Below, piece by piece: positions 1-4,747 of a DNA stretch of 5,001 nucleotides. Each line of letters opens with the position of its first letter. Positions within the stretch are counted from its first letter, which is position 1. Position numbers and translations under genes: made by a program. Source of the stretch: Chloroflexota bacterium (GTDB taxonomy: Bacteria > Chloroflexota > Limnocylindria > Limnocylindrales > CSP1-4); the NCBI GenBank assembly GCA_021777365.1, contig JAJYDP010000431.1, positions 1-5,001 of the forward strand, in the 5' to 3' direction. A model generated the notes under the pieces. It was not told where the DNA came from, ran no database searches, and saw nothing but the letters and a program-made list of their open reading frames with translations.

Positions 1-21
1 GAAGAACGCCTCGAGCGACGC
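1..21. other. Left flank of the IS insertion, possible tail of a convergent gene
   Basis: These 21 bases are all that is visible of the DNA originally joined to base 1160. Read on the + strand from base 1 they give EERLERR followed by TAG (22-24), so they could be the last codons of a + strand gene converging on the coxM-like gene. Read on the minus strand they contain no ATG, GTG or TTG, so no downstream operon gene starts within them. Both readings are inference from very little sequence. Confidence 0.3.
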
Positions 22-23
22 TA

Positions 24-54
24 GTGTCCCACGCCGCAATGGGCTTGATTCTTG
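24..54 (+). repeat. Left terminal inverted repeat of the IS630 element
   Basis: This end starts GTGTCCCACGCCGC and continues to CTTG at 51-54. Aligned without gaps to the reverse complement of 1127-1157 it matches at 24 of 31 positions, with shared blocks GTGTC, CGCCG, AAT, GCTTG and TCTTG. It lies directly inside the TA dinucleotide. Confidence 0.85.
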
Positions 55-73
55 AATCGGTCTGACGTAGTGT
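45..73 (+). promoter_or_regulatory. Candidate transposase promoter, possibly giving a leaderless transcript
   Basis: TTGATT (45-50) is followed by a 17-bp spacer and TAGTGT (68-73), a moderate match to a sigma-70-type promoter. Transcription would begin at about base 80, right at the ATG at 81. No Shine-Dalgarno sequence precedes that ATG, which would fit a leaderless transcript. A perfect palindrome, GATTC-TT-GAATC (47-58), overlaps the -35 box and could bind a protein. The -10 box is weak, so this is tentative. Confidence 0.4.
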
Positions 74-80
74 CCGGGAC

Positions 81-1160
81 ATGGCTGCCCATCCCGCGCC
101 TCCGTTGGCTGTTGGCGAGTCCGAAGCTGAAGCCCTCCGCGCGATGACCCGGGCGGGTACGACCGAGCAACGCGCCGTGATGCGCGCCCGGATCATCCTT
201 CGCGCGGCCGAGGGTGCCGCCCATGTCGAGATTGCCGAGGAGCTCGGCGTCAGCGTCCAGACCGTCCTGCTGTGGCGTCGCCGGTTCAAGGAACAGGGGC
301 TCGCCGGGCTTGCCGACGCCCCCCATCCGGGTCGGCCCCGGACGTACGGCCGCGAGGTCCGCGAGCAGATCCTCGCGGCCACGCTGACCCGGCCCGAGGC
401 GACGACCCACTGGAGCCGGGCGAGGCTCGCGAAGCAGGTCGGCGTCTCCCCGTCGACCGTCGGACGCGTGTGGGCGGAGGGTCGTCTCAAGCCGCACCGG
501 GCCGAGACGTTCAAGTACAGCCGGGACCCGCAGCTCACGGCCAAGATCACCGACGTCGTGGGGCTCTATCTCGCGCCGCCCGAGCGGGCCATCGTCCTCT
601 CGGTCGACGAGAAGACCCAGATCCAGGCGCTCGACCGGACCCAGCCGATGCTGCCGCTGCGCCCGGGGCAGGTGGAGCGGCACACCCACGACTACAAGCG
701 CAACGGCACCCTGAGCCTGTTCGCGGCGCTCGAGGTCGCGACCGGGCAGGTGACCAACCAGGCCCGCGAGCGCCATACGGGCGACGACTTCCTCGCGTTC
801 CTGCGGCTGCTCGCCCGCACCTATCCCCGGGGCGAGGTCCACGTCGTGCTCGACAACGTCAGCACCCACAAGACCCCCGACGTCCAGGCGTGGCTGGCGA
901 AGCACCCGCGCTTTCGGTTCCACTTCACCCCGACCAGCGCGTCCTGGATGAACCAGGTCGAGACCTGGTTCGGCATCCTCACCCGCCAGGCGATCCGGCG
1001 GGGCAGCTTCGAGAACGTCCGCGTCCTCACCGCCGCCATCGAGCGCTTCACCCGCGAGTGGAACGCCGGCGCGACGCCGTTCACCTGGGTCAAGACCGCC
1101 GACGAGATCCTCGCCAGGGCGGTCCGCAAGACCCAAGCTGATTCCGGCGCGCGACACTAG
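81..1160 (+). CDS. IS630-family DDE transposase
   Basis: This 359-aa protein should cut and join the ends of the surrounding element at TA sites. The N-terminal part (about 45-135) holds two helix-turn-helix-like segments: VEIAEELGVSVQTVLLWRRRF at 49-69, then a second one around RLAKQVGVSPSTVGRVW at 115-131. A GRPR-type linker lies between them, as is usual for IS630. The RNase H-like catalytic core follows. D176 (LSVDEKTQIQALDR), D258 (HVVLDNVSTH) and E294 (SWMNQVETWFGIL) form the DDE triad, with 35 residues between the second D and the E. Length and architecture match full-length members and no frameshift is visible. The ATG at 81 lacks a Shine-Dalgarno sequence. The stop TAG (1158-1160) is built from the TA target duplication plus a flanking G, so the element carries no stop codon of its own. 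Family assignment is strong; activity is unknown. Confidence 0.93.
   Translation: MAAHPAPPLAVGESEAEALRAMTRAGTTEQRAVMRARIILRAAEGAAHVEIAEELGVSVQTVLLWRRRFKEQGLAGLADAPHPGRPRTYGREVREQILAATLTRPEATTHWSRARLAKQVGVSPSTVGRVWAEGRLKPHRAETFKYSRDPQLTAKITDVVGLYLAPPERAIVLSVDEKTQIQALDRTQPMLPLRPGQVERHTHDYKRNGTLSLFAALEVATGQVTNQARERHTGDDFLAFLRLLARTYPRGEVHVVLDNVSTHKTPDVQAWLAKHPRFRFHFTPTSASWMNQVETWFGILTRQAIRRGSFENVRVLTAAIERFTREWNAGATPFTWVKTADEILARAVRKTQADSGARH
1127..1157 (-). repeat. Right terminal inverted repeat of the IS630 element
   Basis: Read on the minus strand it starts GTGTCGCGCGCCGG and ends TCTTG, mirroring the left end with seven mismatches. It lies inside the last codons of the transposase gene, so it is constrained both as a transposase-binding end and as coding sequence. 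Confidence 0.85.
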
Positions 1161-2008
1161 CGACCCTCTCCCCGGGCGCGCGGCGCCAGCTGCTCCAGTG
1201 CCCGGCGGACGAAGAGGCCGGCCATCCTGCGCCGGTACCAGTCCGTGGCGATGCCGTCCGTGAACGGGTTGCACTCCCGTGCGGCCGCCACGGACGCGGA
1301 CGCGATCGCGTCCGCGTTCAGTCCGGATCCGACCAGGATCTGCTCGGCCGCCCGTGCCCGGATGGGATGCGGACCGACGGCACCGAGGGCGATGCGCGCG
1401 TCGGCGACCCGCCCCTCGTGCCACCCGAGCCGTACGGCGACGGTCACCACCGCCGGCGTGCTGGCGTGCTTCCGGCCGAGCTTCAGGTATGCCGTCGGAC
1501 CGCTCCGGATCGGCACCCGGATCTCGACGAGCAGTTCGTCGGCCGCCAGCGCGTTGCTCATGAACCCCGTCAGGAACTCGCCCAGCTGAAGGACGCGCTC
1601 GTGCCGCGCGCTGGCCAGCGTCACCGTCGCGTCCAGGGCCAGCAGGGCGACCGCGACGTCGCCACCGGGGGGCGGCGTGAACAGGTTGCCGCCGACGGTC
1701 GCCATGTTCCGGACCGACCAGCTAGCCGTGTTCCGGGCCGCCTCCCGGAGCATCGGAACGGCGTCCTGGTCGAGAAGCTGCGTCAGCGTCGCCGTCGCTC
1801 CGATCCGCAGCGTGTCGCCTGCGCGCTCGAGCCTGTCGAGGCCGGCCAGCCGCAGACCCATCACCGCATCGGGCAGCGAGATCCCCTCGTTGATGAGCGG
1901 CATGGCGACGGTTCCCCCCGCCACGACCAGCAGCTCCGGGCCGTGCCCCTCCAGCAGGCCGAGCGCCTCCGGCAGCGTTCGAGGCAAGAAGTAATCCCTA
2001 ACGGTCAC
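1157..2008 (-). CDS. coxM: CoxM-like FAD-binding medium subunit of a molybdenum hydroxylase
   Basis: This 283-aa protein resembles the FAD-binding medium subunit of CO dehydrogenase/xanthine dehydrogenase-type enzymes, which passes electrons from the Fe-S subunit to an external acceptor. Expected signs are AGGT at 30-33 in the first FAD-binding loop (AGGHS in classical CoxM) and TVGGNL at 104-109 followed by D117 (the TIGGN loop). The C-terminal CO-dehydrogenase flavoprotein domain covers roughly 172-275. Length is normal for the family. The GTG start at 2008 overlaps the upstream TGA as GTGA, with AGGGAGA (2022-2016) 7 nt before it. The stop TAG (1159-1157) sits in the IS target site and reads the same with or without the IS. 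The catalytic large subunit is not visible, so the substrate (CO, purine, aromatic, aldehyde or other) is undetermined. The symbol is given by similarity only. Confidence 0.85.
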   Translation of the reverse strand: MTVRDYFLPRTLPEALGLLEGHGPELLVVAGGTVAMPLINEGISLPDAVMGLRLAGLDRLERAGDTLRIGATATLTQLLDQDAVPMLREAARNTASWSVRNMATVGGNLFTPPPGGDVAVALLALDATVTLASARHERVLQLGEFLTGFMSNALAADELLVEIRVPIRSGPTAYLKLGRKHASTPAVVTVAVRLGWHEGRVADARIALGAVGPHPIRARAAEQILVGSGLNADAIASASVAAARECNPFTDGIATDWYRRRMAGLFVRRALEQLAPRARGEGR

Positions 2009-2499
2009 GCTGGAATCTCCCTGGTCGGCTGATGGCCCTGGCTCGCGTCCGCGGCCGATGGATCGGCCGCCAGTCGTGAATCCAGGTTGTGCAGTCCCTG
2101 CCTGATGAGCGACCCGGTCAGCCCCTCCACGAAGCGGGCGTCGAGCCTGGCCAGCGGCCCGGTGATGACGGCCTGGCCCTCGTACTCGACCGCCGTCCCG
2201 TCCCCGGACTCGGCGAGCCGGAACGTGGCTTCTCCTATGACCGTGCCCAGCCTGCCCGAGAGCTCGCCCTGGAGCCGGCCTCGGCAGGGCGGGTCGGCGT
2301 CGACCAGGCGGACGACGGTCCGGTACGTCCCGACGACGCCGGGGAGACGGAGCGAGATCAGGCCCCGGTATTCCGCGTCGCCGGTCCGCTCGATCTCGCG
2401 GCAGCCCGGGATGATCGCGAGGAGGGCATCCGGGTCGCAGATCGCGGCGAACACGACGTCCCGCGGGGCGTCGAGGGTGTGGCTGCCGTGGAGGTTCAT
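2005..2499 (-). CDS. coxG: CoxG-like SRPBCC-fold protein
   Basis: This 164-aa protein belongs to the carbon monoxide dehydrogenase subunit G family within the SRPBCC/START-like fold. The N-terminus shows the family pattern: a strand (MNLHGSHTLDAP), then VVFAAICDPDALLAIIPGC (15-33) and REIERTGDAEYRG, followed by alternating strands (LRLPGVVGTYRTVVRL) and a C-terminal helix (FVEGLTGSLIRQGLHNLDSRL, 123-143). CoxG proteins are known to connect CO dehydrogenase with the membrane. Here the C-terminal 20 or so residues (ADPSAADASQGHQPTREIPA) are polar with no membrane helix. The frame stays open upstream, but that stretch overlaps the regulator gene. The ATG at 2499 overlaps the regulator's TGA as ATGA and matches the family N-terminus, so it is preferred. 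The gene also overlaps the coxM-like GTG. It could serve any Mo hydroxylase, not only one acting on CO. Confidence 0.82.
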   Translation of the reverse strand: MNLHGSHTLDAPRDVVFAAICDPDALLAIIPGCREIERTGDAEYRGLISLRLPGVVGTYRTVVRLVDADPPCRGRLQGELSGRLGTVIGEATFRLAESGDGTAVEYEGQAVITGPLARLDARFVEGLTGSLIRQGLHNLDSRLAADPSAADASQGHQPTREIPA

Positions 2500-3299
2500 G
2501 GGATCCAGGCCTCGGGCGCGCCGTTTGCGGGGCCGGCGGGGTTCGAGCCGGCCGCGGGCCGCAGTCCCTGCTCGACGTGATCGAGGTGGTCCAGCATGGC
2601 TCGCTCCGCCGCGTCCGGATCGTGCGCGCGCAGCGCGGCGAGGATCCGGCGGTGATCGTGCAGCGAGGCCTCGCGCACCTCGCGGAGACCGCCCGTCCGC
2701 TCCCGGCTCACCTTGCCCAGCGTGCTGATGATGCTCATGAACTGCGAGAGCAGGAAGTTGTCCGCCGCCCCGCAGACCGCCTCGTGCAGAACGATGTCCA
2801 GGTCGCTGAACCGGTCGGGCTCGTCGATGCTGCACGCCAGCGAGACCAGGAGTTCGTCGAGCGCGGCAGTTTCGCTCTCCGTGATCCGGACGGCGGCAAG
2901 CCGCGCATTCCCGCCTTCGACCACCCGCCGGGCCTCGAGCAGCTGGACTAGGGCCACGCTGTCCTTCACGAACACGAAGTCGAGGTGGGCGATCAGCTGC
3001 CTCGGCTCCAGGGACGTGATGTAGGTCCCGGCGCCGGGGCGGATGTCGACCACCCGCATGAGCGCGAGCGCACGAAGGGCTTCCCGCACGACCGGCCGGC
3101 TGACGTCCATCATGGCGGCCAGGCTGCGCTCCGCCGGCAGCTTGGCTCCGGGTCGCAGCTGCTGATCCCTGATCAGCGCGAGCAGGCGGTTTGCGACCTC
3201 CTCGGGGAGCGTGCTCCGCGGGATGACCGTGAACCGACTCTCCCCCGGCGCGTCGGCGGCCACACCGCCCGGGACGGCCTGACCAGGATCCTTGTCCAT
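2496..3299 (-). CDS. FadR-family (FCD) GntR transcriptional regulator
   Basis: With the start at 3299 this is a 267-aa repressor-type protein. The winged helix (about 34-95) shows LPAERSLAAMMDVSRPVVREALRAL (54-78) and the wing PGAGTYI (88-94), typical of GntR proteins. The all-helical FCD effector domain (about 115-245) retains likely metal/ligand residues D168, H172 (DIVLH), H216 (HDHRRIL) and H238 (MLDH), so it probably senses a carboxylate-type metabolite through a bound metal. The frame stays open to a TTG at 3365, but that TTG is the first part of a -35 box, and an ATG at 3338 overlaps the -10 box, so both are rejected as starts. AGGGGAG (3319-3313) lies 13 nt before the ATG at 3299 and 10 nt before an in-frame TTG at 3302, which remains a possible start. 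It heads the minus-strand operon and probably controls itself and the divergent genes. Confidence 0.88.
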   Translation of the reverse strand: MDKDPGQAVPGGVAADAPGESRFTVIPRSTLPEEVANRLLALIRDQQLRPGAKLPAERSLAAMMDVSRPVVREALRALALMRVVDIRPGAGTYITSLEPRQLIAHLDFVFVKDSVALVQLLEARRVVEGGNARLAAVRITESETAALDELLVSLACSIDEPDRFSDLDIVLHEAVCGAADNFLLSQFMSIISTLGKVSRERTGGLREVREASLHDHRRILAALRAHDPDAAERAMLDHLDHVEQGLRPAAGSNPAGPANGAPEAWIP

Positions 3300-3336
3300 C
3301 AAGACACCGGTGCTCCCCTGAACGTTCGCCCGCGTC

Positions 3337-3365
3337 ATCCTAGACGCTGCTGGTATAGTGGTCAA
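3337..3365 (-). promoter_or_regulatory. Sigma-70-like promoter of the gntR-coxG-coxM operon
   Basis: On the minus strand TTGACC (3365-3360) is followed by exactly 17 bases and TAGGAT (3342-3337). Both boxes are close to consensus. Transcription would start near 3330, leaving a leader of about 30 nt with the Shine-Dalgarno-like AGGGGAG (3319-3313) before the regulator start. Confidence 0.65.
3351..3359 (+). promoter_or_regulatory. Extended -10 promoter element for the rightward transcript
   Basis: TGGTATAGT has the TGN motif joined to TATAGT, one base from TATAAT, the form of an extended -10 promoter. No good -35 box lies at the usual distance, which such promoters tolerate. Transcription would start near 3366, about 60 nt before the first + strand gene. 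It overlaps the spacer of the leftward promoter, so the two promoters may compete or be co-repressed. Confidence 0.5.
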
Positions 3366-3380
3366 CTGGTAAGGCCACTA
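3351..3380. promoter_or_regulatory. Candidate operator in the divergent promoter region
   Basis: An inverted repeat TAGTGG (3356-3361), 13-base spacer, CCACTA (3375-3380) covers the leftward -35 box and the predicted rightward start site. Superimposed are three TGGT direct repeats at 3351, 3359 and 3367, exactly 8 bp apart. FadR-type regulators usually bind short palindromes in their own promoter regions, so this is the likely binding site of the neighbouring GntR protein. The classical TGGTNNNACCA form is not present. Confidence 0.5.
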
Positions 3381-3414
3381 CAGCGCTGCATGCCACGCAC
3401 GATCGCACCCCGAG

Positions 3415-3420
3415 AGGAGG
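3415..3420 (+). promoter_or_regulatory. Strong Shine-Dalgarno that fixes a TTG start
   Basis: AGGAGG lies 7 nt before the TTG at 3428. The perfect ribosome-binding sequence at ideal spacing, with no in-frame ATG nearby, decides the start of the small barrel protein. Confidence 0.75.
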
Positions 3421-3427
3421 CTTCGAC

Positions 3428-3715
3428 TTGATCGAACGACACCTCACGTTCAACGTCCACCCGGACAAGACGGTCGCGTTCGAGCGGTTCGTCGCCGACG
3501 AGTACGGGCCCGCGATGGCGCAGTCGCCGGGTTTCGTGAAGGTCGAGCTCCTGCGCGAGGCGGAGACCCCCACGCGCTACCAGCTGGTGTTCCGCTTCCA
3601 GGATTCCGCCACCGCCGCCGGCTGGCGGACCTCGGAGACCCACACGGCCCTGCAGCCCGCGCTCAAGGCGCTGCACGTGGACATGGAGGTCCAGGGGTAC
3701 GAGGTGGTCGGCTGA
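3428..3715 (+). CDS. Small dimeric alpha/beta-barrel protein (ABM/EthD-like)
   Basis: This 95-aa protein has the size and beta-alpha-beta-beta-alpha-beta pattern of the dimeric alpha/beta-barrel superfamily, which includes antibiotic biosynthesis monooxygenase (ABM), EthD-like and stress-responsive members. The strand IERHLTFNVHP (2-12) is followed by a helix (KTVAFERFVADEYGPAMAQ), strands FVKVELLREAE and YQLVFRFQD, a second helix (TAAGWRTSETHTALQPALKAL) and the end strand VDMEVQGYEVV. H6, H72 and H83 are possible functional residues, but no catalytic set can be assigned. Members may be cofactor-free monooxygenases, decarboxylases, isomerases or proteins without known activity. The TTG start has AGGAGG 7 nt upstream. 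It is the first gene rightward from the divergent promoter, 42 nt before the epimerase-like gene, so the two are probably co-transcribed. The fold is fairly certain; the reaction is not. Confidence 0.75.
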   Translation: MIERHLTFNVHPDKTVAFERFVADEYGPAMAQSPGFVKVELLREAETPTRYQLVFRFQDSATAAGWRTSETHTALQPALKALHVDMEVQGYEVVG

Positions 3716-3757
3716 TCGGCCCGGGGCGGCACGGGCGGGTGGGGCGAGAGGCAAGAC

Positions 3758-4747
3758 GTGGCTGACGAGCGCGTACTCGTTACCGGCGGCACGGGCTGCA
3801 TCGGCTCCTGGGTGGTCAGGAACCTCGTCCAGGAGGACGTGCCCGTCGTCGTCCTCACGACCGGTCGCCGGTTCGAGCGCCTGAAGCTGATCCTTTCGGA
3901 TGCGGAGTTCGACAGGATCACCGTCGTGACCGGCGACGTCTCGGACGTAGGGCTCCTCGAGTCGGCAGCGCGACGGCACGGGGTCAACCGGATCATCCAC
4001 CTGGCGGGCATGCAGCTCCCCTTCTGCGCGGCCGACCCGGTCAGGGGTGCGCAGGTGAACGTCGCCGGCACGATCACGATCTTCGAGCTCGCCAGGCGGC
4101 TCGGCATCGAGCGCGTCGTGTACGCGAGCAGCGCCGCCGTGTACGGGCCGAAGAGCCACTACCGCGAGGCCACCCTGGCCGCGGATGCCCCATTCTTCCC
4201 GACGTCCCACTACGGCGTCTTCAAGGTCGCCAACGAACAGGGCGCAGGCGTGTACTGGCAGAACGACGGGATCTCGAGCATCGGGCTCCGACCGCATTCC
4301 GTGTACGGCCCGGGGCGCGAGCAGGGCATGACGTCCAAGCCGACAGTGGCCATGATAGCGGCGGCGGCCGGGCGCCCCTACCACGTCGGGTTTGGCGGGC
4401 GCTACCAGTTCCAGTTCACCGATGACACGGCCAGGGCATTCCTGCGGGCGTCCCGGGCCCCGTTCCAGGGCGCCGCCGTCTACAACGTGGGCGGCAGCAC
4501 CGTCGGCGTGGACGAGATCGTCGAGCGCATCGAGGCGAACGCGCCCGATGCCCGCGGCCGGATCACCTTCGACGACCGGCCGCTGCCCCTGCCCGAGGCC
4601 TTCGACGGTCGCCCGATCGTCGAGGCGCTCGGAACCTGGACGGAAACGCCGCTCGACGAGGGGGTCCGCCGCACGCTGGACTGCTACCGGGCCGCCCTCC
4701 GCAACGGGACGCTCGACGATTCGTATCTCGATCGGGTGCTGGCCTGA
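3758..4747 (+). CDS. NAD(P)-dependent epimerase/dehydratase (extended SDR)
   Basis: This 329-aa extended short-chain dehydrogenase/reductase resembles nucleotide-sugar epimerases and dehydratases. The Rossmann motif TGGTGCIG is at 9-16, GDVSD at 59-63 marks the adenine-contacting acidic residue, and IIHLAG is at 79-84. VNVAGT (100-105) precedes the catalytic region: YASSAAVYG (122-130, Ser124/125) with Tyr152 and Lys156 in SHYGVFK. RPHSVYGPGR (178-187) and YNVGG (242-246) belong to the substrate side. The end of beta-2 reads VVVLTTGRR (30-38), lacking the acidic residue that favours NAD in many relatives, so NADP use is possible. The GTG at 3758 has GAGAGG (3746-3751) 6 nt upstream. Lying beside a GntR-regulated Mo-hydroxylase cluster rather than cell-wall genes, it may act on a catabolic sugar or lactone intermediate. 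That role is inference. Confidence 0.87.
   Translation: MADERVLVTGGTGCIGSWVVRNLVQEDVPVVVLTTGRRFERLKLILSDAEFDRITVVTGDVSDVGLLESAARRHGVNRIIHLAGMQLPFCAADPVRGAQVNVAGTITIFELARRLGIERVVYASSAAVYGPKSHYREATLAADAPFFPTSHYGVFKVANEQGAGVYWQNDGISSIGLRPHSVYGPGREQGMTSKPTVAMIAAAAGRPYHVGFGGRYQFQFTDDTARAFLRASRAPFQGAAVYNVGGSTVGVDEIVERIEANAPDARGRITFDDRPLPLPEAFDGRPIVEALGTWTETPLDEGVRRTLDCYRAALRNGTLDDSYLDRVLA

Larger units (their letters stand above)
22..1159 (+). mobile_element. Complete IS630-family insertion sequence with TA target duplication
   Basis: The element runs from base 24 to 1157 (1134 bp) and is flanked on each side by TA (22-23 and 1158-1159), the target duplication expected for the IS630/Tc1-mariner group. 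The two ends are imperfect inverted repeats (24 of 31 bases match), and the single DDE transposase gene fills nearly the whole element. All parts look intact, so it may be active or recently inserted. Its transcription runs opposite to the cox-like genes on its right. Removing it and one TA rejoins bases 21 and 1160 around a single CTAG. Confidence 0.88.

Noticed and set aside
21..1424. Long minus-strand open frame (467 codons) across the IS element and the coxM end
   Set aside because: It is antisense to the clear transposase and out of frame with the coxM-like gene. Its arginine/glycine/proline-rich translation is typical of shadow frames in GC-rich DNA.
2500..2835. N-terminal extension of the CoxG-like frame upstream of the ATG at 2499
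   Set aside because: The stretch overlaps the regulator gene in another frame and translates to arginine-rich sequence, while the CoxG family N-terminus begins exactly at the ATG overlapping the regulator stop.
3390..3431. Possible 13-residue leader peptide (MPRTIAPREEAST) before the barrel protein
   Set aside because: Its TGA overlaps the TTG start, suggesting coupling, but the ATG has no ribosome-binding sequence and the peptide has no recognisable attenuator pattern.
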